In this document: in pieces, positions 29,283 through 36,741 of the stretch
Layout: each line of letters opens with the position of its first letter
Numbering within the stretch: position 1 is the stretch's first letter
From: JADKAV01 sp037045455
Lineage (GTDB): Bacteria > Actinomycetota > Actinomycetes > S36-B12 > UBA10799
Direction of reading: 5' to 3'
Length of the DNA: 64,000 nucleotides
NCBI GenBank assembly: GCA_037045455.1
Contig: JBAOIN010000009.1
Span: 1 to 64,000, forward strand
Made by a program: the position numbers and the translations under genes
The notes under the pieces: model-generated
Database searches by the model: none
What the model was told of the DNA's origin: nothing
The model's input: the letters and a program-made list of their open reading frames with translations, nothing else

Positions 29283-29381
29283 CTACTTCTTGTTACGGCG
29301 CTGGACGCGGGTCTTGCGCAGCAGCTTGCGGTGCTTCTTCTTCGCCATGCGCTTGCGTCGCTTCTTGACCACCGAACCCAA
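29283..29381 (-). CDS. 30S ribosomal protein bS22 (AURKAIP1/COX24-like)
   Basis: A 32-residue, extremely basic protein (GSVVKKRRKRMAKKKHRKLL then RKTRVQRRNKK) nearly identical in pattern to the actinobacterial small-subunit protein bS22. The start is TTG 29381 with AGGAG about 8 nt upstream. It lies between the epimerase and acuC genes. Confidence 0.93.
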   Translation of the reverse strand: MGSVVKKRRKRMAKKKHRKLLRKTRVQRRNKK

Positions 29382-29426
29382 GACAGTCTCCTCACAGGTG
29401 TGCGTCTGACCTCAAGGGTAGTCGGG

Positions 29427-30602
29427 CTAGAACATCGGATCGGGGTCCGGGTCGATTCCCAGATGCGGGAACGCGGCGCGCCGGGTGGCCAGCACAGCGG
29501 CGTCCACAGGGTCGTCGGGGTTGTATCCCGTCTCCCAACTGCGCACCCAGGGGTCACGGCCGTTGCCCATAGTTTGCGGGGCGGGCACCTTCAACACGTT
29601 CTCGACCAAGCCTCGGAACGCCTCCGGGGTCGGGCTGGCCGGATCCACCGGTCGGTCCAGCGCCTCGGCCAGCAGGTGACTCCAGGCGACCGGCACCACC
29701 TCGACCCACTCGTAGCCGCCACCGCCGGTGGCGATCCAGCGGCCTTCGCAATGCACGTGGGCCAGCCGGTGCAGCATCTGGTAGGACAACCGCTGCCCTT
29801 CCAGGCTCAACGACATGTGCGCCAGCGGATCCTGGTAATGACTGTCGCAGCCCTGCTGTGTGACCAGGAACTGCGGGGCGAACGCGTGCAGGGCCTGCGG
29901 CACGATCGCTTCGAACGCACGCAGCCAGGCGTTGTCGGCCGTCCCCGGCGGCAGCGCGACGTTGATCGCTGAGCCTTCGGCGCCCGGCCCTCCGATCTCG
30001 GTCGGCCAGCCAGTGCCGGGAAACAGGGTGCGCGGGCTTTCGTGCAAGGAAATCGTCAGCACCCGCGGGTCGTCCCAGAAGTGCTGTTGCACCCCGTCGC
30101 CGTGATGGACGTCGACGTCGACGTAGGCCACCCGTTCCACACCCTGGTCCAGCAGCCACTTGATGCCGGTGGCCAGGTCGTTGTAGACGCAGAACCCCGA
30201 GGCCCGGTCGGGCATGGCGTGGTGCAGGCCGCCGGCGAAATTGACGCCGTGGTCGGCCTCGCCCCTGTAGACCGCCTGCGTCACGGCCAGCGTCGCTGCG
30301 CAGATGAATTCACTGTGCACGTGCATGTCCTCGAAGATCGGGACGTCGTCGGTGCCCAGACCGTGGCTGCCAGCCTCCTGTGCGCGCACAGCCGCCGTGA
30401 ACTCCGGGGTGTGCAGGCTTTCCATCAGCCCCGGCGGCAAGGCGGCCGGTTTGACCATGTGCAGGTTCGGGTCGTCGAACAGTCCCAGATCGCGGGACAG
30501 CCGATAGGCCAACTGCACCCGCACCGGGGCGAACGGGTGCCCGGGACCGAAGTCGTAGCGCCGCAGATCGTCGTCCCAGACGAACGCCACCCGATGGCTC
30601 AT
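29427..30602 (-). CDS. acuC: AcuC-type histone-deacetylase-family protein
   Basis: 391 residues from ATG 30602. Zinc-dependent deacetylase motifs are GGLHHAMPDRASGFCVYND, VAYVDVDVHHGDGVQQ and a late Gly-rich loop TGGGGYEWVEV. AcuC removes acetyl groups from acetyl-CoA synthetase and similar lysines in bacteria. The start is fixed by TAGCGT ending 7 nt upstream. An upstream GTG at 30620 would ignore this. Divergent from proC, with 53 bp between the two start codons. Confidence 0.92.
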   Translation of the reverse strand: MSHRVAFVWDDDLRRYDFGPGHPFAPVRVQLAYRLSRDLGLFDDPNLHMVKPAALPPGLMESLHTPEFTAAVRAQEAGSHGLGTDDVPIFEDMHVHSEFICAATLAVTQAVYRGEADHGVNFAGGLHHAMPDRASGFCVYNDLATGIKWLLDQGVERVAYVDVDVHHGDGVQQHFWDDPRVLTISLHESPRTLFPGTGWPTEIGGPGAEGSAINVALPPGTADNAWLRAFEAIVPQALHAFAPQFLVTQQGCDSHYQDPLAHMSLSLEGQRLSYQMLHRLAHVHCEGRWIATGGGGYEWVEVVPVAWSHLLAEALDRPVDPASPTPEAFRGLVENVLKVPAPQTMGNGRDPWVRSWETGYNPDDPVDAAVLATRRAAFPHLGIDPDPDPMF

Positions 30603-30609
30603 GTCCCCA

Positions 30610-30615
30610 ACGCTA
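30610..30615 (-). promoter_or_regulatory. -10 element (TAGCGT) of leaderless acuC
   Basis: On the minus strand TAGCGT ends 7 nt before the ATG. Confidence 0.62.
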
Positions 30616-30642
30616 CTCACCGCCGCGGGTCTTGGTCGCTGT

Positions 30643-30648
30643 TACGGT
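30643..30648 (+). promoter_or_regulatory. -10 element (TACGGT) of leaderless proC
   Basis: TACGGT ends 7 nt before ATG 30656. The two divergent -10 elements are 27 bp apart. Confidence 0.62.
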
Positions 30649-30655
30649 GATCGCC

Positions 30656-31456
30656 ATGGGAGTGGTAGCGGTCGTCGGGGCCGGCGTCATGGGTGAGGCT
30701 CTTCTGTCCGGGTTGCTGCGCGGCGATCGCATGGGCGACACATTCGTCGTGGCCGACAAGCGGCACGACCGCTGTGTGGAATTGCAGGAGCGCTACGGCG
30801 TGGACATCGCCTCCAACTCCGAGGCGGCAGCCGAGGCCGACGTGATCGTCCTGGTCGTCAAACCGCAGGACATCATGGCCGTCACCGACGAGATCTCCGG
30901 CGTGCTCAAGCCCGGCGCGTTGGTGGTGTCGCTGGCGGCGGGCATCACGACCGCTGCGCTGGAGGCCCGGCTTCCGGAACGCACGCCGGTCGTGCGGGTC
31001 ATGCCGAACACGCCGGCCTTGGTGGACCAGGGCATGTCCGCGGTCTCGCCCGGCGCACACTGCCGTGGTGAGCACGTGGCGATGGCAGTGCGATTGATGG
31101 CGTGTGTGGGCAAAGTGGTCGAAGTTCCGGAGAAACAGCAGGACGCGGTCACCGCGATCTCTGGGTCCGGACCGGCCTACATCTTCTTCACGGTCGAGGC
31201 CATGATCGAGGCCGGTGTCGGTTTGGGCCTACCCCGCCGGCTGGCGACCGAGCTGACACTGCAGACAGTGTTCGGCGCGGCAACGATGCTCAAGGAGACC
31301 GGGGAGCACCCGGTCGTGTTGCGGGAGAACGTCACCTCGCCGGCCGGAACAACGGCCGCCGCCCTACGGGTGCTGGAGGACCACAAGGTGCGCGCGGCGT
31401 TTTTGTCCGCGTTGGAAGCCGCTCGGGACCGGTCGGTGGAACTCGCGGGGAGTTGA
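30656..31456 (+). CDS. proC: Pyrroline-5-carboxylate reductase
   Basis: 266 residues from ATG 30656, chosen over GTG 30632 by the promoter spacing. The NAD(P)H loop VAVVGAGVMGEALLSGLL is at the N-terminus. VRVMPNTPALV and the C-terminal signature TSPAGTTAAALRVLE are diagnostic. It makes proline from pyrroline-5-carboxylate. Proline dehydrogenase is encoded convergently just downstream, so proline synthesis and the first breakdown step lie together. Confidence 0.96.
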   Translation: MGVVAVVGAGVMGEALLSGLLRGDRMGDTFVVADKRHDRCVELQERYGVDIASNSEAAAEADVIVLVVKPQDIMAVTDEISGVLKPGALVVSLAAGITTAALEARLPERTPVVRVMPNTPALVDQGMSAVSPGAHCRGEHVAMAVRLMACVGKVVEVPEKQQDAVTAISGSGPAYIFFTVEAMIEAGVGLGLPRRLATELTLQTVFGAATMLKETGEHPVVLRENVTSPAGTTAAALRVLEDHKVRAAFLSALEAARDRSVELAGS

Positions 31457-31480
31457 CGCACCCGCCGCCTTTGATCGGCG

Positions 31481-31556
31481 TTTTGTCGCGAAGTTGCCCC
31501 CGCTGTCGCGTTGTGGTCGCGACACGCCAAGATTAGCCCCGACAACGCGACAGAAC
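31481..31556. repeat. Family B inverted repeat, copy 1
   Basis: TGTCGCGTTGT (31504-31514) and ACAACGCGACA (31542-31552) are perfect complements, preceded by TTGTCGCGAAGTTGCCC. It lies between the convergent ends of proC and putA, so it may terminate transcription from both sides. Confidence 0.8.
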
Positions 31557-31568
31557 CCCGGTCGGACC

Positions 31569-32498
31569 TCAGCCCTTGGACGTCATCGACTTTACGAACA
31601 GCGCAAGGTTCGCGGGCTTCTCGGCCATCCGGCGCACCATGTAGCCGTACCAGTCCTCGCCATAGGGGATGTAGACGCGCATCCGTTCCCCCGCCTTGGC
31701 CAGCCGCCGCTGCTCCTCGGGCCGCACGCCGTACAGCATCTGGTGCTCGTAGGTCCCCTTCGCACGGTCGGCCCGGGTCGCCAGGGCACCGGCGATCTCG
31801 ATCAGCCGCGGGTCGTGGGAGGCGATCATCGGGTAGCACGGGGAGTCGAACAGGATCCGCATGCAGCGCACGTAGGACTTGTCGACATCCTCCTTGCTCT
31901 GGAATGCCACCGACTCTGGCTCCTTGTAGGCGCCCTTGCACAAGCGGATGCGTGATCCTTCGTGGGCGAGGTCACGGCAGTCCTGCTCGGTGCGATAGAG
32001 GTAGGCCTGCAGCACCGCTCCGGTACCGGGGTAGTCCTGGCGCAACTCGCGCAGGACGCCCAGCGTCGAATCGGTGGTGGTGTGGTCCTCCATGTCCAGG
32101 GTCACGGTCGTGCCGATCCGGTAGGCGGCCTCGGCGATCTGGCGGGCGTTGTCGGCGGCGATCTTCTCGCCATCACCGGGCAACATCTGGCCCACAGCGG
32201 ATAGCTTCACCGAGACCTCCGCCGCGGCAGCCAGCCCCGCTTCGTCCAGGCCCTTGAGCAACCGCAGGTAGGCATCGCGAGTCGCTGTGGCTTGGGCCAG
32301 ATCCAGGGTGTCCTCACCGAGGTGGTCGATCGTGCTCAGCAACCCCTCGCCGGCCAGCTCACCGGCGGCCCGAACCGCATCCGGCTCCGTCTCCCCTGCC
32401 ACAAAGCGCTTCACGACGTTGCGCGTGACGGGCGCGTTTGCGGAGATCTCAGCGATCTTCTTCTGCCGGGACAGGCCTAACAGCGTTCGTCGGATCAC
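31569..32498 (-). CDS. putA: Proline dehydrogenase (monofunctional)
   Basis: 309 residues, the size of the stand-alone FAD-dependent TIM-barrel enzyme without a P5C dehydrogenase domain. Motifs are VSVKLSAVGQ, VTLDMEDHTTTDST, LQAYLYRTEQD, RLCKGAYKEPE and the C-terminal YGEDWYGYMVRRMAEKPAN with the substrate-binding Tyr/Arg cluster. GTG 32498 has AGGAGG 7 nt upstream. A TetR gene ends 33 bp upstream on the same strand and may control it. Confidence 0.94.
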   Translation of the reverse strand: MIRRTLLGLSRQKKIAEISANAPVTRNVVKRFVAGETEPDAVRAAGELAGEGLLSTIDHLGEDTLDLAQATATRDAYLRLLKGLDEAGLAAAAEVSVKLSAVGQMLPGDGEKIAADNARQIAEAAYRIGTTVTLDMEDHTTTDSTLGVLRELRQDYPGTGAVLQAYLYRTEQDCRDLAHEGSRIRLCKGAYKEPESVAFQSKEDVDKSYVRCMRILFDSPCYPMIASHDPRLIEIAGALATRADRAKGTYEHQMLYGVRPEEQRRLAKAGERMRVYIPYGEDWYGYMVRRMAEKPANLALFVKSMTSKG

Positions 32499-32531
32499 CT
32501 CGGGCCTCCTCTTGTTGCGTCAGCCCTGAGG

Positions 32532-33152
32532 CTAGTCGCCGTTCGACCGGGATGCAGCAGCGGTGCGGCTGTTCGGCCCGGCCTTGAGCGGCTTCCCCGG
32601 GTCCAGCCACGTCTGCACAGTGGGGGCGACTAGTTTGACCACTTCTTCCTCCGACATCGAGGCCAGCGGTTCCAGGCGCAGCACGTAACGGGAGGTGCCC
32701 ACGCCGAGCAAGTAGGACATGATCAGGTTCACGCGCAGCCGCGCGTCGGGCACCCCGAGGTAGCGGACCAGCCGGTCGATGATCGACTGCTCGAGGAAGA
32801 CCTGCATGCCCTTGGCAGCTTTGGCGGTCGAGGCGCCGGCCTGGAACAGCGCGATCATGTCGTTGCGGGTCTGCTCGTCGGCCAGCAGATCCAGAACGGC
32901 GCGGGTAAGCCGCTCACCCATACCGTCCAAGCCGGGGGCCATGAGTTCGGGCACCGCACTGGCCGGATCGAACGGCAGGCGCATAGCGGCCGCGAACAGC
33001 GACTCCTTGGAGTTCCAGTACCGGTTGACGACCTCCGGCGCCACTCCGGCCGCAGCCGCCACCCCCTTCACGGACGTCCGCACGTAGCCGCGGGCATGGA
33101 ATGCGGCGCGCGCGGCATCGAGCACCGCGTCACGCACATCGTCGGTTCCCAT
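32532..33152 (-). CDS. TetR family transcriptional regulator
   Basis: 206 residues from ATG 33152. The N-terminal DNA-binding domain is VLDAARAAFHARGYVRTSVKGV then VAPEVVNRYWNSKESLFAAA. The ligand domain is helical and unrecognised. TAGGCT ends 7 nt upstream of the ATG and overlaps a perfect palindrome, so autorepression is likely. The adjacent proline dehydrogenase is the obvious candidate target. Confidence 0.9.
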   Translation of the reverse strand: MGTDDVRDAVLDAARAAFHARGYVRTSVKGVAAAAGVAPEVVNRYWNSKESLFAAAMRLPFDPASAVPELMAPGLDGMGERLTRAVLDLLADEQTRNDMIALFQAGASTAKAAKGMQVFLEQSIIDRLVRYLGVPDARLRVNLIMSYLLGVGTSRYVLRLEPLASMSEEEVVKLVAPTVQTWLDPGKPLKAGPNSRTAAASRSNGD

Positions 33153-33155
33153 GAT

Positions 33156-33175
33156 TGCCAGCCTATTGGCTGGCA
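33156..33175. promoter_or_regulatory. Probable TetR operator overlapping its own -10 element
   Basis: A perfect 20-bp palindrome: TGCCAGCC, TATT spacer, GGCTGGCA. The minus-strand -10 hexamer TAGGCT lies at 33160-33165 within it. Binding would block RNA polymerase. Confidence 0.68.
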
Positions 33176-33232
33176 GGCCGGGCGCAGGAATCAGCACGTC
33201 GACGGCCTACCCGGCGCAATGGGCAGCAACCG

Positions 33233-33277
33233 CAGACGTGTGGATTGAGCCATATGTGACCTCGATGCACACGTCTG
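33233..33277. repeat. Family D inverted repeat, copy 2
   Basis: CAGACGTGTG (33233-33242) and CACACGTCTG (33268-33277) are perfect complements enclosing GCCATATGTGACC, the core shared with 11422-11471. It lies between the TetR gene and a lipoprotein gene. Confidence 0.72.
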
Positions 33278-33324
33278 TGGTGTCCGTGCCACAAACGGGT
33301 GGTCCCCAGTCGTGATGTCTGCGG

Positions 33325-33735
33325 TCAGCCGCTGAGGCACTCCTGCTTCACGTAGCCCAGCAGATTGCGCAGGTCGGCCGCGGCCAGCGGGTTGACGGCC
33401 CGGCCCTCGGCGAGGTCGCCGCGCTTGGCGGCATGCAGCAAGAGCGTCACGTTCGTCATCGTTGCCCGCACCCGTTCGGGGGCGTCCTCGGGAAGTGCTG
33501 TCACCACGTCCTTGGTGGCAGGCAACCAGCCGGCGGCGGCTCGCTTCAAGCGGGCCTCAGTGCGGCGCTGACCTTTGAACGACAGAAGTGCCGGATGCTG
33601 CAGCCAGATCGTCACCGCACCGCAGAAGTCCGAGGCGACCACGGGTTGTGCGGACACGGGCGGCTTTCCAGCGGGCGGTGAAGGCGGTCCGGCGCATCCG
33701 GCGAGGACAACGAGCAGGGCAATGGCGATCTTCAT
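33325..33735 (-). CDS. Small lipoprotein of unknown function
   Basis: 136 residues from ATG 33735, preceded by AGGAGG. The signal peptide MKIAIALLVVLAGC ends in the lipobox LAGC. A Pro-rich linker follows, then a predominantly helical domain (CGAVTIWLQHPALL, ERVRATMTNVTLLLHAAKRG, LRNLLGYVKQECL) with two cysteines that could pair. I recognise no family. The 172-bp space 5' of the neighbouring TetR gene holds family D and the operator. Confidence 0.78.
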   Translation of the reverse strand: MKIAIALLVVLAGCAGPPSPPAGKPPVSAQPVVASDFCGAVTIWLQHPALLSFKGQRRTEARLKRAAAGWLPATKDVVTALPEDAPERVRATMTNVTLLLHAAKRGDLAEGRAVNPLAAADLRNLLGYVKQECLSG

Positions 33736-33907
33736 GGGGTTCCTCCTGTCGGCCCGGCTCACGCTAGGCGCGCCCAAGCCGACGGATCAGGCGCCGAGAG
33801 AACCTGTGGACAAACGCCGGCTCACCTTTGAACGGTGTTGGACCAATCGATGAGGGTCTAGCCCGAATCCTTCACGTGGGGCGAGTGCCTGTCTGTGGGC
33901 GAAGTGG

Positions 33908-33997
33908 CAATCGGTGAGCCTTCTGGGCATCGGTGAGCATGCCGGTCGCCAGAACCCCGCCCGCGGGGCTAACGGATGCCCGGAATGCTCACGGATC
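33908..33997. repeat. Family A double-tier palindromic repeat, copy 5
   Basis: CAATCGGTGAGCCTTCTGGG and CATCGGTGAGCATG on the left. GGGGCTAACGGATGCCC and GGAATGCTCACGGAT on the right. It lies between two co-directional minus-strand genes. Confidence 0.87.
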
Positions 33998-34023
33998 GGT
34001 CATGAGCACATGAAGGACCTGAG

Positions 34024-34843
34024 CTAGCTGATCGCCTGGGCAGCCGGGGTGTCCAGGTGCAAGCGCGCGAACGCCAACGCCTCCACCAGATCGCGCTCCC
34101 GCTCGGTCCGGTTCGCCGCCTTGCGCGTGCTCACCTCGACGACGACGACACCGTCGAAACCGGAGCTTCCCAAGCCCTCGAGCACGTCACCGCAGGGCTG
34201 CGTGCCCCGGCCCGGAATGAGGTGCTCGTCGCGGTTGCTGCCGGAACCGTCGGCGAGGTGGATGTGCGCCAGCGAGGAACCGAGGTCACGCACCATTTCC
34301 ACCCCGTCCACCCCGGCCACGGCGGTGTGCGACAGATCGAGGGTCGTGTGCGGGTAGTCCTCGTCGCGAATGTCCCAACCGGGCGCATAAGCGGCGAGTT
34401 CCCGGCCGCCGGCGCGCCACGGGTACATGTTCTCCACCGCGAACCGGATGTCGGTCTCGTCCTGCATACGGCGCAGCCCACGCAGGAAGTCCCGGGCGTA
34501 GTCCCGTTGCCAGCGGAACGGCGGGTGCACCACGACCGTGCCCGCACCCAGCGTCGTGGCCGCGTCGCGGGCTCGCACGAGTTTGGCCCACGGATCCGTA
34601 CCCCAGACCCGCTGGGTGATCAGCAGACACGGCGCGTGAATCGCAAGGATCGGGATCGCGTAGTGCTCGACTGAGCCGGCGCAGCGCATCCGGGTCCTGC
34701 GAGACCGCATCCCCCATGACCATGACCTCGACACCGTCGTAGCCCAGGCGGGAGGCCATCTCGAAGGCCGCAGCCGTCGATTCCGGGTAGGCCGAGACGC
34801 TGGACAACGCGACTTTGATCCGCGGGCGACCAGCGTCCTTCAC
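34024..34843 (-). CDS. Sugar phosphate isomerase/epimerase, TIM-barrel (frameshifted)
   Basis: The N-terminal part VALSSVSAYPESTAAAFEMA and LGYDGVEVMVMGD is in one frame. HYAIPILAIHAPCLLIT onward is in another, and one extra base near 34664-34675 explains it. The AP-endonuclease-2-like barrel carries VVVHPPFRW, RFAVENMYPWRAGG, LDLSHTAVAG and HIHLADGSGSNRDEHLIPG with metal-binding Glu/Asp/His. Corrected length is about 272 residues. Substrate unknown. Confidence 0.8.
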
Positions 34844-34871
34844 GCCACCAGCGTATGTGGTGGTGGCCTGC

Positions 34872-35801
34872 CTACTCCGGCAACGTGTCGAGCAACTCCA
34901 GGATCACGCCCTCCCGCAGCGCCCACGGGCAGATCACCAGTTCACCGAGTTCGAAGATGTCCATGACCGCCTCGGCTACGACGGCGCCCGCCACGAGCTG
35001 ACGAGCCCGGCCCTCGCTGACACCTGGCAGTTCGGCGCGCTTGGCCGCCGGCAGCTCCGCGAGTTTCGGCGCCCAGGTCGCAAGGTCCCCGCGCCGCAGC
35101 ACCCGTCGCACGTACAGGCCTTCCTCACGCGACGGCGCGCCGGCGATGCGCGCGAGTTGCTTGAGCGTCTTACTGGTGGCCACCGCGAGCTCGGACTGAC
35201 CGTACCGGTTCAGTCGTGCCGCGACGCTGGCGACCTCCGCGCGTACGTGCTTGCGCAGGGCCTTGACGTCCTTGGGCTTGGGCGGGTCGTCCTCGAGGCG
35301 GTCGCGCGTCAGCCGCCCGGCACCCAGGGGTAGCGACAGCGCGGCATCCGATTCCTCGTCGGCACCTACCGCCAGTTCCAACGAGCCGCCGCCGATATCT
35401 ACGACCAGAAGCCGGCCGCTGGACCATCCGAACCAGCGCCGCACTGCCAAGAACGTCAGTCGGGACTCGCGTTCACCGCTCATCAGATCGACGGCTACAC
35501 CGGTGCGTTTGTGGACTTCCGCGAGTACCTCGTCGCCGTTCGGGGCCTCGCGGATGGCACTGGTGGCGAACGCGCGCACCTGCGTTACTCCGGCGTCCTC
35601 GGCGATCTGCAGGGACTCCTCGACGAAGGAGACCAGCGCCCGCGTGGCAGAGTCGTCGATCCGGCCGTCGGGTCGCATGTGCTCGGAAAGCTTGAGCTCG
35701 AGCTTGTGGGACAGCGCCGGCACGGGTGCCGCCCCGTGGTAGGCATCGACGATGAGCAGGTGCACGGTGTTCGAGCCGATGTCCAGGACGCCCAAGCGCA
35801 T
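34872..35801 (-). CDS. ppx: Ppx/GppA exopolyphosphatase-like phosphatase
   Basis: 309 residues of the short actinobacterial type (no C-terminal HD domain). The ASKHA motifs are LGVLDIGSNTVHLLIVD at the N-terminus and LLVVDIGGGSLELAVG. Family members hydrolyse polyphosphate or pppGpp, and the two activities cannot be told apart here. TAGGCT 6 nt before the ATG fixes the start. Confidence 0.9.
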   Translation of the reverse strand: MRLGVLDIGSNTVHLLIVDAYHGAAPVPALSHKLELKLSEHMRPDGRIDDSATRALVSFVEESLQIAEDAGVTQVRAFATSAIREAPNGDEVLAEVHKRTGVAVDLMSGERESRLTFLAVRRWFGWSSGRLLVVDIGGGSLELAVGADEESDAALSLPLGAGRLTRDRLEDDPPKPKDVKALRKHVRAEVASVAARLNRYGQSELAVATSKTLKQLARIAGAPSREEGLYVRRVLRRGDLATWAPKLAELPAAKRAELPGVSEGRARQLVAGAVVAEAVMDIFELGELVICPWALREGVILELLDTLPE

Positions 35802-35807
35802 GGGGCC

Positions 35808-35813
35808 AGCCTA
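35808..35813 (-). promoter_or_regulatory. -10 element (TAGGCT) of leaderless ppx
   Basis: Minus-strand TAGGCT ends 6 nt before the ATG at 35801. Confidence 0.6.
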
Positions 35814-35832
35814 GAGGTCGCCGGGCGGCGCC

Positions 35833-35838
35833 TACGCT
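35833..35838 (+). promoter_or_regulatory. -10 element (TACGCT) of a leaderless transcript
   Basis: TACGCT ends 7 nt before GTG 35846. It faces the ppx promoter. Confidence 0.6.
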
Positions 35839-35845
35839 GGACTGC

Positions 35846-36580
35846 GTGCCCGAGGTTCCACTCGACTTTCCCCGTGACTGGCTGGAGTTTCCCGACCCCG
35901 CCGACCCGGAACGCGTCTTCCGCTGCGACCTCACCTGGCTGGCATCGCGCTGGACCTGCATCTTCGGTCGCGGCTGCGGTGGGATCAGTGCCCACATGCC
36001 AGACGGCGGGTGCTGCACCTTGGGTGCGCACTTCAGCGACAAGGACGACCGCAAGCGCGTCGAGAACTGGGCATCGAAGCTCACGGCCGCGGACTGGCAG
36101 TACGCCTCGGCAGGGGCCCGCAAGGGGATCGTGATGCGCGACCCGGAAGGCAGCAAGCAGACCCGGGTCGTCGATGGGGCGTGCATCTTCCTCAACCGGC
36201 CGGGGTTCGACGGCCCGCTCGGATGCGCGCTGCACAACCTGGCCGTACGGGAAGGGGTTTCACCGGTCGAGACGAAACCGGACGTCTGCTGGCAGCTGCC
36301 GATCCGGCGCACCTTCGAGCACGTCGAGCGGCCTGACGGGACCGAGGTGCTGGTGGTCGGGATCGGCGAGTACGACCGGCGCGGCTGGGGGCCGGGCGGT
36401 CACGACCTGAACTGGTACTGCTCGGGAAACACCGAGGCGCACGTGGCCACAGAGCCGGTGTATGTCACCGAGCGGGATGCGCTGGTGGAGCTGATGGGTG
36501 CCCCGGCATACGACGTGTTGGTCGCGGCCTGCGCGAGGCGCGGCCGGGGCGGAAGCCCGCACCCGGCCGATCCCGCGTAG
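35846..36580 (+). CDS. Conserved Cys-rich cytoplasmic protein
   Basis: 244 residues without signal peptide or membrane segment. Cysteines at about 27, 38, 44, 56 and 57 lie in FRCDLTWLASRWTCIFGRGC and GGCCTLGAHF, with later ones in GACIFLNRPGF, GPLGCALHNLA and PDVCWQLP. The pattern suggests bound metal, like the YkgJ/DUF3109 group, but I cannot assign it firmly. It is divergent from ppx. The start is set by the -10 spacing. Confidence 0.75.
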   Translation: MPEVPLDFPRDWLEFPDPADPERVFRCDLTWLASRWTCIFGRGCGGISAHMPDGGCCTLGAHFSDKDDRKRVENWASKLTAADWQYASAGARKGIVMRDPEGSKQTRVVDGACIFLNRPGFDGPLGCALHNLAVREGVSPVETKPDVCWQLPIRRTFEHVERPDGTEVLVVGIGEYDRRGWGPGGHDLNWYCSGNTEAHVATEPVYVTERDALVELMGAPAYDVLVAACARRGRGGSPHPADPA

Positions 36581-36675
36581 ATGTGAGCAATAGACCCCAG
36601 TTGCGAGCGATAGACCCCGTGCTCTTTGCTCACATCTGAGGTGCATTGCTCGCATCTGGACCCTTCGCTCACATC
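36580..36675. repeat. Inverted-repeat element with five core copies (GATGTGAGCAA type)
   Basis: Two forward cores (GATGTGAGCAA, GTTGCGAGCGA), each followed by TAGACCCC, then three inverted cores (TTGCTCACATC, TTGCTCGCATC, TTCGCTCACATC). The first base is the last base of the upstream stop codon. Confidence 0.78.
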
Positions 36676-36728
36676 CTCGCCCTCCACAGCCCGGCGCGTG
36701 GCAATCCGGGTTTGTCGGACCCCGAACC

Positions 36729-36734
36729 TAGGGT
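36729..36734 (+). promoter_or_regulatory. -10 element (TAGGGT) of leaderless radA
   Basis: TAGGGT ends 7 nt before GTG 36742. The open frame extends further upstream but this fixes the start. Confidence 0.62.
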
Positions 36735-36741
36735 TGCGAAC

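Noticed and set aside
28335..29972. A 545-residue plus-strand open frame
   Set aside because: Antisense to the epimerase, bS22 and acuC genes, all of which have strong motifs.
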